Notes: generated by a model not told the origin, from the sequence alone. A stretch of DNA of 64,000 nucleotides from Amarolinea aalborgensis (GCF_900491745.1 NZ_UETR01000011.1:75115-139114), one strand, 5' to 3'; positions 8,258 through 17,470 are shown, numbered from the stretch's first letter. A program made the numbers and translations.

Positions 8258-9661
8258 TCAACGCCCGATCAAGGACGCCAGCGCCGCCAGCGCGGCGGTC
8301 ACGGGACCGGTCAGCAGTTGTGGCGCCAGGCCAAGCACGGCGCTGACGAGGACCCCCACGGCCACCAGCCAGCCAGCGACGAGCGGCTCGCGGCGCACCT
8401 GGGGGTTCGCAGTGCTGCCGCCTAGGGCCGCCAGGCCGCGCAAGAACCCAATCGCCACCCCAAGCGCTGCCGGTATCATGACCAGGAGCCAACGGGCATC
8501 GCGCACGCCGACTTGCTGCAGCAGCGTCCACTGACTGGCAAAACCGGCTGTCAACGGAAAGCCGATCAAGCCCATGCCGCCAGCCAAGAGGCCGCCCACC
8601 GTCCAGGGTAGGCGGTTGGCCAGGCCGCTGATGCGGTCGAACTCCGTGGACGCGGCCTGCTGCCGTAAAAGGGCCAGGCTCATCGCGCCGAGCAGAATCA
8701 GAATCGTGCGCGCGCCAAAGAGAAGCAGCACCAGCGTCCATGAACTGAGCAAGCCCAGGCCCATGGCCAGCAAGAGATTGCCATAGTTGTAAAGGCCGGC
8801 ATAGCTCCAGAGCCGCGCAAAGTCGCGCTGCCCCAGCGCCGCCAAACCGCCCCAGGCCATACTGGCAAGCCCGCCGTAGATGAGCACGCGCGCCAGGTTG
8901 AAATCGTTGATGATCGCGACGTAATCGGAGGTAAATGCGCGCACGAGGTAGAGGATGACTGCTTCACTGGTTAGCTGCAAGAAGGCGGCTACGAGCGGCG
9001 GCGCCTCATTGGCCAAGGCTACACGGGGTCCGTGCAGCGGAGTTGGGGCCAGCAGGAGAGTCAGCCCCCAACCAAAAAGGGCGATCGCCATGCTCAGCGG
9101 CAGGGGGTCATCCGGGTTGAATGGAATCTGCTGCAAGAACCAGTCTGCGGTCAGGAACAACGGGAAGGCCGCCAGCGGCAGCCAGAGCTGGCGGAACGCG
9201 CCCCGCGTCGACCCCGCGCGCCCCGATTGGACGATGAAGACGCCCACGCAGGCAATGAAGGCCAGCCCCAACGGCGCCAGCGCCAGCGGTCGCACCATCA
9301 TGATGAGACCCGTCAGGCTCGTGACCAGCAGAGACGCGGCGAAGAAGGTGCGCCCTTGCGAAATGCGCCAGGCGAAGATGAGCGCGATGATGGTGATAAG
9401 GTAGAGAAAGCTCAGGAAAGGACGCAGGGCCTCGGTGAAACGCAGGGCGATTCCTCCCCAGGCCACTTCTTGCCCCAGCAGCACCGGTCGGCCGGCCAGG
9501 GAGATTGGCAGGTTGGGCGGCACGATCCAGATGAGCAGCCCAAGCCCCAGGATCAAGGCGACAGCAATGCCTACGGCCAGGGTGGCAAAACGGCGCAAGG
9601 CGTAGGCCAACGCGGCGGCCACTACCGGTACGACCGCAAGCAGGATGGCGCCGCTGATCAT
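8258..9661 (-). CDS. Complex I antiporter-like membrane protein (NuoN/NuoM-like)
   Basis: 467 residues with about 13-14 predicted membrane helices, the size and density of NuoN/MrpD-type proton-conducting subunits. It starts at ATG 9661 in an ATGA overlap with the upstream gene. The segment that in NuoL/M/N carries the PFHxWLPDA motif is only distantly recognisable (TPLHGPRVALANEAPP), so key lysines may be missing. No NADH- or hydrogenase-type catalytic subunits are nearby. It could belong to a dispersed complex I, a membrane hydrogenase or an antiporter. Family call moderate, substrate unknown. Confidence 0.65.
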   Translation of the reverse strand: MISGAILLAVVPVVAAALAYALRRFATLAVGIAVALILGLGLLIWIVPPNLPISLAGRPVLLGQEVAWGGIALRFTEALRPFLSFLYLITIIALIFAWRISQGRTFFAASLLVTSLTGLIMMVRPLALAPLGLAFIACVGVFIVQSGRAGSTRGAFRQLWLPLAAFPLFLTADWFLQQIPFNPDDPLPLSMAIALFGWGLTLLLAPTPLHGPRVALANEAPPLVAAFLQLTSEAVILYLVRAFTSDYVAIINDFNLARVLIYGGLASMAWGGLAALGQRDFARLWSYAGLYNYGNLLLAMGLGLLSSWTLVLLLFGARTILILLGAMSLALLRQQAASTEFDRISGLANRLPWTVGGLLAGGMGLIGFPLTAGFASQWTLLQQVGVRDARWLLVMIPAALGVAIGFLRGLAALGGSTANPQVRREPLVAGWLVAVGVLVSAVLGLAPQLLTGPVTAALAALASLIGR

Positions 9662-10374
9662 GACCGCCGCTCCTGATCTGGCGCCGCGGGAATCGGAGCG
9701 GCGCGAGCCACCATGAGGTAGGCGCAGGCCAAACCGACCAGCAGTTCCAGGGCGCCGATCACGCCAATCATGCGTGCATCGTGCGTGAGGCTGGCATAGA
9801 AGATTTGCACCGCGGCCAGCCACATCAGCAGTCCGATCCCGGCCTTGAGCGGCTCTTCTTCCAGGGCCAGGGCCAGCAGAGCCATGACGGCCAGCCAAAG
9901 ACACAGGAAATCGGTTTCGGGCGTAAGCCCGGGCAGAGCGACGTTGACATTGGTCAACAAGAAGCCAACGCCGATCATGACGACAATTACAATACGAAAG
10001 GGCATGGTGGTGGACAGTACCGGCCAGCGGATCGCCGGTGTGGGCCGTGGCTGCTGTTTGTTGCTTCGGGCTGATGACCGCGCTGGCTGGGCGCGGCCGG
10101 AGCGGTTATCGCCAATCTGGCGAGCCGACAAGTACCACATGATGCCAATCAGCGCGCCCACCAACATGCGCAGAACCGCCCATTCAGGCGGCATGAGACG
10201 CATGCTGATAACCGCCAATGCCAGATAGAGCAGCTGCAGGATGAGCAGGATCGCGCGCCAGTCGGCCGCGATGATGAGCAAAGCCGCAGCCACCATGGCG
10301 ACGGAAATGGCCGGCACGCCGGATACGGCATTCAGGGCTGCCGCGAGACTGGATAAGGATGGGATAGGTGGCAT
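9658..10374 (-). CDS. Small multi-helix membrane protein (hydrogenase HyfE/NuoK-like)
   Basis: 238 residues from ATG 10374. About 7 membrane helices are interrupted near the middle by a basic, Gln/Pro-rich loop (SGRAQPARSSARSNKQQPR). Position between two antiporter-like genes and the presence of helix pairs like AVLRMLVGALIGIMWYL suggest a NuoK/NuoJ- or HyfE-like subunit, but no diagnostic motif is visible. The stop overlaps the start of the next gene by 4 nt, and the upstream gene ends 14 nt before. A longer in-frame extension to 10686 overlaps the upstream gene and is unlikely. Confidence 0.5.
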   Translation of the reverse strand: MPPIPSLSSLAAALNAVSGVPAISVAMVAAALLIIAADWRAILLILQLLYLALAVISMRLMPPEWAVLRMLVGALIGIMWYLSARQIGDNRSGRAQPARSSARSNKQQPRPTPAIRWPVLSTTMPFRIVIVVMIGVGFLLTNVNVALPGLTPETDFLCLWLAVMALLALALEEEPLKAGIGLLMWLAAVQIFYASLTHDARMIGVIGALELLVGLACAYLMVARAAPIPAAPDQERRS

Positions 10375-10388
10375 AATGATGCGTCTTT

Positions 10389-12053
10389 CTAGATTCCAGC
10401 CTGCAGCAGCCAGATAAGCAGGACGGTTAGGGCCAGCCAGCCGACATAGCCTGCGCCATCCAGCAAACTGGTGACATAGAGCACGACCAGCGTGATTCCG
10501 CGACCAGCAAGACGTAAGCCAGTCAGCAACCAGTCCAGGTCCACGACCTGGGCGATCACGCGTTGCTGAGTGATCTGCGCCGTCAGCAGCCGCGGTCGCC
10601 AGCGCGCCAGCAGGTAACCTGCGCCAACCGCCAGCCCCTGGCCCAGCCACATCCAGACTGATAGCCCGCGCATCTGCGACCACCATGAATCGAAGAGCAC
10701 GGTCGGTTCCAGAAGGCCAAGCCAGCGCGCAAGCAGCGGCGGCTGCAGCCCCAAAGCGAGCAGCGGTGCAGCAAAAAGCACGAAACCGATCAGATGACGC
10801 GTCGCCAGCCAGCGTTGACCGGTCAGCGTTTCACCCGCGGTTGTCGGCGAAGCCGCCGGCCAATGGCGCAGAATGGCCGCTACGGCGACCATATCCGCCA
10901 GCAGGGTGAGCAGCCAGCGTAGTATGTTTAGACCAGGCAGTAGGGCGTCCTGCAAGGTGGGCAGGGTGGCGATGGTGACTCGCACGGGAAAGCCAATAGT
11001 CGCCGGTATGCCGATGAGCGCCAGCATGGCCAGCGCCAGGGGCAGTCGCCAGCCCGATACCCGCGCGCTGGCCAGACCGACCACAAGCCCGCTCAGGCCC
11101 AGGGCGACAGTAATGATGGGCCAGGCCGCCGCAGCCGCGCCGGTCGCGGGGCTGAGGATCATGGCCACAATGCACCATGTCACGCGATTGGCGGCCACGA
11201 GGAGCAGGCTGCGCTCCTGATTGGGGTCCAGCCAGGCCGCCAGACTGCTGCCCAATAGGCCAACCAGTCCGACCGCCAGCCACACCGGCTGCCGCAGTTC
11301 AACGGCCAACTCCACCTGGTAGATGCGGCCCAGCAAGGCCAGTCCGACTGTCGCCGGCAGCAAGAATTCTGTCAGGCGGGCGGGCCGGCCGTAGGAGGCA
11401 GAGGCCAGGAGCCAGGCGTGGAAGGGATAGAATGCAAGTCGCCACAGGCAGGCCAGAAGAAGAAAGAGAATGGGCAGCGAGGCCAGGGCGCCTGCCGTGA
11501 GTGGCAGCTGCGCAGAATCGAGGCCGGAGAGGCTGAGGGCCAGCCACACAAGCAATCCGCCGAGGGCGCCGCTGACGACGATGGCCTGCTGCGGTTGCGC
11601 GACGCCGCGGGCAATCAACGCAATTTCCAACAGAATCCACATGCTGGCGAAGGTCAACAAGTTGCTGGATGAGACCATGAGCAGAGCGGCGGCCAGGGCC
11701 AGCAGCCGGCGGCTGTGGACTTGAGGGGTGTTCCAGCCGGCAGAATCCCAGTTGAAAAGAATCTCGATCGCCGTCACCAATAGGGCAAGCAGCCCACACA
11801 GCCAGGCCCATCCATCAACCTGCCACACCATCTGCGCAGGCGGCAGCACCATGACTTCCCAGGGGCGCTCGAACACCGCCTGGTCGGGCATGCTGCGCAG
11901 TTGGTACCAGAGCAGCCCCGCCATCAGCACGGATAGCGCGGCAATCCCGCTGTGCCAGCCAGGTTGACGCCAGCGCACGAGCAGAACCAGAGCAAGCGCT
12001 CCCACCAGGAGGGCGATGACTGGCCCGATGGGGGACGCCAGAGTAGCGCTCAA
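10389..12053 (-). CDS. Complex I antiporter-like membrane protein (NuoL/NuoM-like), degenerate
   Basis: 554 residues from a TTG at 12053; about 14 membrane helices. LLTFASMWILLEIALIA resembles the helix-5 Glu region and LWRLAFYPFHAWLLASAS the helix-7/8 region of NuoL/NuoM, but the usual Lys is Arg and the PDA motif is lost. The TTG is chosen because the promoter's expected start point (about 12081) lies inside the longer reading frame that begins at ATG 12116. It heads a three-gene operon. Proton pumping may be weak or absent; this is inferred from motif loss. Confidence 0.6.
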   Translation of the reverse strand: MSATLASPIGPVIALLVGALALVLLVRWRQPGWHSGIAALSVLMAGLLWYQLRSMPDQAVFERPWEVMVLPPAQMVWQVDGWAWLCGLLALLVTAIEILFNWDSAGWNTPQVHSRRLLALAAALLMVSSSNLLTFASMWILLEIALIARGVAQPQQAIVVSGALGGLLVWLALSLSGLDSAQLPLTAGALASLPILFLLLACLWRLAFYPFHAWLLASASYGRPARLTEFLLPATVGLALLGRIYQVELAVELRQPVWLAVGLVGLLGSSLAAWLDPNQERSLLLVAANRVTWCIVAMILSPATGAAAAAWPIITVALGLSGLVVGLASARVSGWRLPLALAMLALIGIPATIGFPVRVTIATLPTLQDALLPGLNILRWLLTLLADMVAVAAILRHWPAASPTTAGETLTGQRWLATRHLIGFVLFAAPLLALGLQPPLLARWLGLLEPTVLFDSWWSQMRGLSVWMWLGQGLAVGAGYLLARWRPRLLTAQITQQRVIAQVVDLDWLLTGLRLAGRGITLVVLYVTSLLDGAGYVGWLALTVLLIWLLQAGI

Positions 12054-12087
12054 AACCGCAGTTTCTCTATCATAAGGTGTGAAACCG

Positions 12088-12116
12088 ATTCTACCACACG
12101 GCGGAAGGGGCGCCAA
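12088..12116 (-). promoter_or_regulatory. Promoter TTGGCG-17-TAGAAT (extended -10)
   Basis: On the minus strand, TTGGCG (12116-12111), 17-nt spacer, TAGAAT (12093-12088) preceded by TGTGG. It drives the three-gene antiporter-like operon and is back to back with the promoter of the formimidoyltransferase gene. Confidence 0.75.
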
Positions 12117-12130
12117 ACAGCGCGCGCCCG

Positions 12131-12159
12131 ATTTGCATAATCATGGCGCAACTTTTAGA
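12131..12159 (+). promoter_or_regulatory. Promoter TTGCAT-17-TAGAAT
   Basis: TTGCAT 12131-12136, spacer exactly 17, TAGAAT 12154-12159. The start point would be near 12166, about 50 nt before the ATG at 12217. Confidence 0.75.
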
Positions 12160-12216
12160 ATCACAGTCTAGCAAAGACCCTGAAAGAGCAAGCGGAGAAT
12201 CGGAGGGAAACAGAGC

Positions 12217-13107
12217 ATGCAAAAACTTGTCGAGTGTGTGCCGAACTTTAGTGAAGGGCGCCGTTCAGAGGTGGTAGAGGCGATTGTAGATGCGCTGCGT
12301 CGGCCGGGGGTTTCGGTGTTGGACGTGGAAAGCGACGCAGACCATAACCGCTCGGTGGTGACTTTGGTGGGCGAGCCAGAAGCGGTGCTGGAAGCAGCCT
12401 GGCAGGGTATTGCCGCGGCCGCCAGGTTGATTGATCTGGACCAGCATCAAGGCGCGCATCCGCGCCTGGGCGCGACCGATGTGGTGCCGTTTGTACCGCT
12501 GCGCAACATGACGATGGCTGAGTGTGTGGCGCTGGCGCAGCGCCTGGGGCAGCGCGTCGGCAGCGAGCTGCAGATTCCGGTTTTTCTGTACGAGGCGGCT
12601 GCGACTCGACCGGAGCGCGTCAACCTGGCGGATGTACGCCGTGGGCAGTATGAACTTCTTAAGACGGAGATTGCCACCAATCCGGCGCGCACCCCCGATT
12701 ATGGGCCGAGCCGCGTGGGCCCGGCTGGCGCAACGATCATTGGCGCGCGCGCCTTCTTGATTGCGTTCAATGCCTATCTCAACACCACGAACGTCGAGAT
12801 CGCCAAGAAGGTGGCGAAAGCCCTGCGTCATTCGAGCGGCGGACTGCATTTCGTCAAGGCGATGGGGCTGCTGGTGGAGGGGAAGGCGCAGGTTTCCATG
12901 AATCTGACCGATTTCATGCAAACGCCGATTCACCGCGCCGTGGAGATGATTCGCTCAGAGGCGGCGCGCTACGGCTGTGGGATCGAACGCACGGAGTTGG
13001 TGGGCATGATTCCGCAGCAAGCGCTGCTGGATGCCGCGCAATGGTATCTGCAGATTGACAACTTCACGCCGGAGATGGTGCTAGAGAATAGGGTGACAAG
13101 CGCTTGA
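12217..13107 (+). CDS. ftcD: Glutamate formimidoyltransferase
   Basis: 296 residues, the length of the stand-alone transferase domain (no cyclodeaminase). It transfers the formimino group of N-formimino-L-glutamate to tetrahydrofolate in histidine degradation. The start KLVECVPNFSEGR is the family hallmark, and the catalytic His region is seen as HQGAHPRLGATDVVPF (His77, His81). Cytosolic. Neighbouring genes are not for histidine breakdown, so it is transcribed alone from the promoter at 12131-12159. A GGAGGG site precedes the ATG. Confidence 0.93.
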   Translation: MQKLVECVPNFSEGRRSEVVEAIVDALRRPGVSVLDVESDADHNRSVVTLVGEPEAVLEAAWQGIAAAARLIDLDQHQGAHPRLGATDVVPFVPLRNMTMAECVALAQRLGQRVGSELQIPVFLYEAAATRPERVNLADVRRGQYELLKTEIATNPARTPDYGPSRVGPAGATIIGARAFLIAFNAYLNTTNVEIAKKVAKALRHSSGGLHFVKAMGLLVEGKAQVSMNLTDFMQTPIHRAVEMIRSEAARYGCGIERTELVGMIPQQALLDAAQWYLQIDNFTPEMVLENRVTSA

Positions 13108-13237
13108 GCGGGCCGCCGCCGTAAGCGAGCGATGGAAATCGCGCCTGATAGGCGTACCGCCGGGCGTCCATCTGCATGGACGCAGTGGTCGGTTGGCGGC
13201 TGCAGTCGGCGCAGGATGCCTGGGCGGCGGCAACAAA

Positions 13238-13268
13238 AGGACGAACGACCCGCAGAGTCGTTCGTCCT
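13238..13268 (-). terminator. Intrinsic terminator of the tRNA operon
   Basis: Perfect 12-bp stem (13238-13249 with 13257-13268), 7-nt loop, followed on the minus strand by TTTTGTTG. It begins 9 nt after the 3' end of the tRNA-Met gene. Confidence 0.85.
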
Positions 13269-13277
13269 GTCAAGGCA

Positions 13278-13350
13278 TGGGTCCCCCCAGGTTCGAACTG
13301 AGGACCAACCGGTTATGAGCCGGCCGCTCTAACCGCTGAGCTAGGGACCC
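13278..13350 (-). tRNA. tRNA-Met (CAU)
   Basis: A 73-nt cloverleaf: acceptor GGGTCCC/GGGACCC pairs fully, the D arm has GCTC/GAGC, the anticodon loop CTCATAA gives CAU, and the T arm has TTCGAAC; discriminator A. No CCA is encoded. The G-C first pair argues against an initiator tRNA. A tRNA-Ile2 with lysidine at position 34 has the same anticodon and cannot be ruled out by eye. Confidence 0.88.
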
Positions 13351-13381
13351 CCGGCGGCCGCGCGTCACGGCCGATCGCGTG

Positions 13382-13452
13382 AGCGGGTGAAGGGAATCGA
13401 ACCCTCACGGCCAACTTGGAAGGCTGGTGTTCTACCACTAAACTACACCCGC
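13382..13452 (-). tRNA. tRNA-Gly (UCC)
   Basis: A 71-nt cloverleaf: acceptor GCGGGTG/CACCCGC, D arm with GTGGTAGAAC, anticodon loop CTTCCAA giving UCC, T arm GGGTTCGATTCCC; discriminator U, usual for glycine. CCA is not encoded. It lies between tRNA-Pro and tRNA-Met in one transcript. Confidence 0.95.
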
Positions 13453-13457
13453 AAACC

Positions 13458-13532
<75 letters not shown>

Positions 13533-13543
13533 AACAGGCGCTT

Positions 13544-13572
13544 AGTATACTGCAAAAACGAACAGCGGGCAA
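13544..13572 (-). promoter_or_regulatory. tRNA operon promoter TTGCCC-17-TATACT
   Basis: Minus strand: TTGCCC (13572-13567), 17-nt spacer, TATACT (13549-13544). The expected start is a few bases before the tRNA-Pro 5' end at 13532. Confidence 0.75.
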
Positions 13573-13619
13573 ACGCACAGGCGTCAATGGTGATTTTTGA
13601 ACGGAGAGTCGGTTCTACC

Positions 13620-13660
13620 ATTCAGTGTACAGTGTACAGTGCACCGTTCAGTGTTCAGTA
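13620..13660. repeat. Short degenerate tandem repeat (CAGTGTA/CAGTGTT units)
   Basis: Five near-copies of a 7-9-nt CAGTGYWC-type unit (ttcagtgtacagtgtacagt followed by gcaccgttcagtgttcag). It is noncoding, between the tRNA promoter and the end of the next gene. The origin is unknown; similar motifs occur as dispersed intergenic repeats. Confidence 0.4.
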
Positions 13661-13666
13661 TGCCGC

Positions 13667-15607
13667 TTACGGCCCCCAGGTAATCTGCTCATCCATCCAC
13701 TCTGGCAGCGCGCCCGGCAGGTTGAGCAAGCGCACCGGCGCCGCGGTTGGTTGGGTGATGTACAACGCCCACGCGCCGTCACGATTGGAGAGGAAGGCGA
13801 TCCAGTTGCCGTCAGGCGACCAGGTGGGGAGTCCCTCGATGGCAGGGCTGGCGGCGATCGGCGTCACTTTGCCGGTCTTGGAGTCGCGCATGAAGATGTC
13901 CCAGTTCCCGCTGCGCTGCGCCGACATGAAGACCAGGCGGCTCCCGCCCGGCGACCAGGCCGGCGATGTGTCGCCTGCGACATCGGTCAACGGCGTACGT
14001 TGGCTGCGGTCTGGGGTCATTTGCCACAGACCACAGCGGTTGCCTTGATCGTCGCACCCCTCATAGGCAATGTTCTTCCCAGGGTGCCAGGCCGGGCTGC
14101 GCCCAAACACGATATACTCCGTGGCCTCGGTGCCTTCGGCCCAGGCGTGGTAGAGACGCCAGCGGCGGTCGCCCTCACGGTTGGACGCAAAGACCCATTC
14201 CTGGCCGTCTGGCGACCAGGTGGCATTTCCATCTTCAGCGAAGGTGGTGACGCGACGCAGGATCTCGCCCTTGGTGCTGATGGTCGTTAGCCCAATCTCA
14301 CTGCCGCTGACATTGCGCACGGCCAGGCGCGCGCCGCCTGGAGCCACACGCGGCTGCCGCATGTTCCTTACCAGAGCTTCAGGCCGCGCGCCCGGCGCGG
14401 CTGCCACCCGGTAGAGCACGAAGTTGTTGCGTTCGTTATCCCAGGTGGCAAAGTAGATGCGTCCGTTGGCAAGGGCGCCGGCGGGCGCAGCCGGCGGCGT
14501 GCCTTCAGGACTCGTTGCAGTCCCTGCGCCGCTATCCGTTGGTGTGGCCGCGGCCGCTTGATTGCTGCAGCGGCTGCTGGCGGCGTCGCGCGTTGCGCGT
14601 AAGGTAGCGCTGGGCTGCACGTCCAGGGCAATGGTATACTGCGCCGCCGCATCACACCACGCGCCGCGTTGAGCCTGCGAATCGCCATAGGCAATGGCTG
14701 CCTTGGCCAACCGCGTTTCAACATCCAGGTAGTTGGGCTGCAGCTTATACAAGTCTGCAAAGGCGGCGACTGCCTTCTGCCAGTTGGCCTGCCAATAGCC
14801 CATGGCCTGCAGGTAGGCTGTGGCGAGCTGCTTTTGCTCCAGCGCAGCTTTGTCGTTTGGACGCAGCGCCAGCGCGCGCTCGCTCTGACGAATCCCTTCT
14901 TCCAAGCGGCCAGCGGCGATCAAGTCGGAAGCCGTCGTGTAGTAAATCTTGTACAGCAGGTTCGTAACGGTATTCGCTTCATAGGCGGCATCCGTCGCGC
15001 GGATGCGCTCCAGGCGCTCGGCGGCCTGCGCCCACTCTTTCTGATCGTACAGCGACTGGGCTTCGCCCAGCAGGACATCGAGCGTGTAGGGTGTGCTGAC
15101 CGGCGGGGGGGTTGGAGTTGGCACCGGCGGCGACGTAGGTTGAGGCGTGGCCGTGGCCGCCATCACGCGCAGCATGGCTGCGCGCGCCTCAACGTGGTCT
15201 GGCTGCAGGCGCAGCGCCGCCTCGAACTCAGCCACCGCCAGCGCATTCTCGCCCGCGGCCGCATGGGTCAGCCCGCGTTGGTAGTGATCGGCGACGGCCG
15301 TGGCCTGCGCCATGCTGCGTTGTTCCAGGCCTGCGCGCACGCCCCAGAAGCCTGCCAGCAGCACACCAACAAGCCCAACGATCAGAACCAGGCTGTAGAC
15401 TGTGAGCCAACGCCAGCTTGGCCCGCGCCAGCGGCGCGCAGCCGGGCGTAAGCGCCTTCGTGATGTGGTTCGCGCGACTGGTTGGCGCTCCTCTTGGCTT
15501 GCAGCGGGCGGCTGAACCTGGCCCGGCGCACTGGCTGAGGGCGCTGCGTCGTGGACATCGGCCGCCGGGGCGCTTAGAGGAATCAAATCGGCGTCAAAGG
15601 ATGTCAC
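13667..15607 (-). CDS. Membrane protein with TPR region and TolB-like beta-propeller
   Basis: 646 residues. A basic N-terminal cytoplasmic part of about 70 residues leads to one membrane helix (LTVYSLVLIVGLVGVLLAGF). Next come TPR-like helices (HYQRGLTHAAAGENALAVAE and RLEEGIRQSERALALRPND), Pro/Thr-rich linkers, and a C-terminal propeller of WD40/PD40 repeats with the recurrent WSPDG or WSPGG (TWSPDGQEWVFASNR, TWSPDGNWIAFLSNRDG). The bulk should face outside the membrane. PD40 propellers usually bind proteins or glycans. GTG start at 15607 overlaps the stop of the upstream lipoprotein gene by 4 nt, so both are co-translated. Confidence 0.8.
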   Translation of the reverse strand: MTSFDADLIPLSAPAADVHDAAPSASAPGQVQPPAASQEERQPVARTTSRRRLRPAARRWRGPSWRWLTVYSLVLIVGLVGVLLAGFWGVRAGLEQRSMAQATAVADHYQRGLTHAAAGENALAVAEFEAALRLQPDHVEARAAMLRVMAATATPQPTSPPVPTPTPPPVSTPYTLDVLLGEAQSLYDQKEWAQAAERLERIRATDAAYEANTVTNLLYKIYYTTASDLIAAGRLEEGIRQSERALALRPNDKAALEQKQLATAYLQAMGYWQANWQKAVAAFADLYKLQPNYLDVETRLAKAAIAYGDSQAQRGAWCDAAAQYTIALDVQPSATLRATRDAASSRCSNQAAAATPTDSGAGTATSPEGTPPAAPAGALANGRIYFATWDNERNNFVLYRVAAAPGARPEALVRNMRQPRVAPGGARLAVRNVSGSEIGLTTISTKGEILRRVTTFAEDGNATWSPDGQEWVFASNREGDRRWRLYHAWAEGTEATEYIVFGRSPAWHPGKNIAYEGCDDQGNRCGLWQMTPDRSQRTPLTDVAGDTSPAWSPGGSRLVFMSAQRSGNWDIFMRDSKTGKVTPIAASPAIEGLPTWSPDGNWIAFLSNRDGAWALYITQPTAAPVRLLNLPGALPEWMDEQITWGP

Positions 15608-17298
15608 CTGAGCGTCATCTCCTGCTCGAATTGTAGAATAGCCGCGCCTTCGGCGTCCAGTAGTTGGATGGCGACCGACGCACGCGCCGGAACGTTCGCC
15701 GGTACGGCAATGACTTGATCGAAGGGTCGCGCCGGATTGAGCGTGACCGGCAGATTGGCAATCGCCGCACCGTCCACGGAGACGGTCAGCTTGCCGCGGA
15801 AAGAGCGCACCGGGAAAATGGCGATCTGCAAACCCTGCGCTGTCGCGCGCAGATTGACGGCGCCATCCTGATCAGCGTAGACGAACGTGCCAATGCCAGC
15901 CACGGGAAACCAGGTTTCCTCCCAATACAGGGTTTCACCTGCGCGCAAGTTGACACGCTCATCGAACGTCGGCGCCAGCCCGCCATGCATTTCGACATAA
16001 CTGGAACCATCATCCGTGTAGAGCGCGGCTGGCAGGGGGTCGCTCCAACCCAGGCCAAAAAACTTCACGCCGCGCATTACATCAGCCGGGAACACGCGCG
16101 CCAGGCCCTCATCCGCCGCTAGGTCATACACGCCGGCAAAGCCCGCGGCCGCCGCGGGCCTGGCAAAGAAGCCCAGGTATTGGCGCCAATTACCCAAGCG
16201 ACTGAGATCGCGCCCCTGGAAGTTGGGCCAACTCATGGCCTGGCCGCTGCCCGGCAGGGTGCTGTCGCCCGTTGAATGAATCGTGACCTCGTTGATGGGC
16301 AGGATCAGGCGCAGTTCTGGGCCAGGGCGATTGCGTCCCCCAGGCGCCAGCATGGCGTTGATCCAATACTTGAAGGTCGCTTCCTGCCCGGTGGCATTCG
16401 TCAACCGGGTGCGCACCGTAAACGCGGCCTCGCCCGCGCGCAGCGTGATATCCACGCTGATCTGCAAACGGCCCTGCGGTTCTTGGAAAACGGTGATCGT
16501 CGCTTCGTCGGGGCTGGGTTGCGGCGTGTCGTAGCCCCACGGTGTGCCCCACGCGTAGCCATGTTCCTCGACCGGAATGCCCCATTCAACGCCGCCGGCC
16601 GCCAGCCAGCCAGCCTCCAGCCCATCACGCCCCGGCGGACCCCAGGGCGACGGTTTGAGTACCGGATTGCGGTAGAACACCTGGTGACGCGTCGGCTTGT
16701 AGTAACATTCGATCAGGCGGCCGCCCAAATCAGGCAACACGCCCAGGCGTAGAAACTCGTTTTCCAGCACAACCTCACGCAGCGCCTGCGGCGTTGGCTG
16801 GGGCTGCGCGGCCTCGTAAGCTGCGCGGTCCAGCATACGCCATGACCAGTTGAAGACCGGGTCGGTGACTTCACGCTGGAAAGCCGCAAAGGGATAGGTG
16901 TTCAGCGTGATTTGTCGTTCATACAGACTGACCGTGGGCGCGGCGGTGGGGGTGGTCGCCAGCGTTGGCTGCGGCGCGGGCGTGGACGTGGATGTGGCGG
17001 CCAGCGTGGGGGAGACGACGGGCGCGTTGGTGCGCGCCGATGTAGGCGTGGGCGATGTCGTCGCCGTTTGCGTCACTGGGGTCAGGGTCGGTGTTGTGCT
17101 CGGCTTTGTCGCCGAGGGTGTTGAGGAAGCTGCAGGCCCAGGCGTTGAGCTGGGCAACACCACGGTGGCGGTGGATGCAGCGGTCGTCGCCGTCGGCGTT
17201 GGCGGCGGCGGAGTTGACTGATTACACGCACTGAGCAGCCACAGCGCCAACCAGGCCGTCAAAAGACGAAAAGGGAAAGCGTGGGTTGTGGGCGTCAT
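15604..17298 (-). CDS. DUF5107 domain lipoprotein
   Basis: 564 residues from ATG 17298. A lipoprotein signal ends in LWLLSAC (Cys about residue 24). A Pro/Thr/Ser linker of about 90 residues of the TPTPTA kind follows, then a DUF5107 domain (LRLGVLPDLGGRLIECYYK, GGVEWGIPVEEHGYAWG). DUF5107 shares the galactose-mutarotase-like fold and often accompanies glycan-binding or glycosidase proteins. The last 200 residues are beta-rich. An alternative ATG at 17388 coincides with the predicted transcription start and would add 30 residues before the signal, so it is less likely. Coupled to the PD40/TPR membrane protein. Confidence 0.78.
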   Translation of the reverse strand: MTPTTHAFPFRLLTAWLALWLLSACNQSTPPPPTPTATTAASTATVVLPSSTPGPAASSTPSATKPSTTPTLTPVTQTATTSPTPTSARTNAPVVSPTLAATSTSTPAPQPTLATTPTAAPTVSLYERQITLNTYPFAAFQREVTDPVFNWSWRMLDRAAYEAAQPQPTPQALREVVLENEFLRLGVLPDLGGRLIECYYKPTRHQVFYRNPVLKPSPWGPPGRDGLEAGWLAAGGVEWGIPVEEHGYAWGTPWGYDTPQPSPDEATITVFQEPQGRLQISVDITLRAGEAAFTVRTRLTNATGQEATFKYWINAMLAPGGRNRPGPELRLILPINEVTIHSTGDSTLPGSGQAMSWPNFQGRDLSRLGNWRQYLGFFARPAAAAGFAGVYDLAADEGLARVFPADVMRGVKFFGLGWSDPLPAALYTDDGSSYVEMHGGLAPTFDERVNLRAGETLYWEETWFPVAGIGTFVYADQDGAVNLRATAQGLQIAIFPVRSFRGKLTVSVDGAAIANLPVTLNPARPFDQVIAVPANVPARASVAIQLLDAEGAAILQFEQEMTLR

Positions 17299-17395
17299 CC
17301 ACGGCGCAGGCAGCCCGCGCACGTCGCCATGCCTGCCACTGTCAGCCGCTTGATCACCCATTTCCTTGACGAACCATCGTGTGCGCATGGCAACG

Positions 17396-17424
17396 ATTAT
17401 AGTCACAATTGCCCGACTTGCCAA
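17396..17424 (-). promoter_or_regulatory. Promoter TTGGCA-17-TATAAT
   Basis: Minus strand: TTGGCA (17424-17419), 17-nt spacer, TATAAT (17401-17396). It is the best sigma-70-type match in the window and drives the DUF5107 lipoprotein and the PD40/TPR gene. Confidence 0.82.
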
Positions 17425-17470
17425 GCGCAGGCATCATTTCAACAAGAGAATTTCCGATCTGCTCACAGTG

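Noticed and set aside
10375..10686. N-terminal extension of the small antiporter-operon membrane protein
   Set aside because: It overlaps the upstream gene by about 300 nt and has a non-membrane, low-complexity Arg/Ala composition; ATG 10374 fits better.
13278..13350. Initiator tRNA-fMet
   Set aside because: The first acceptor pair is G-C, whereas initiators have an unpaired 1-72 position.
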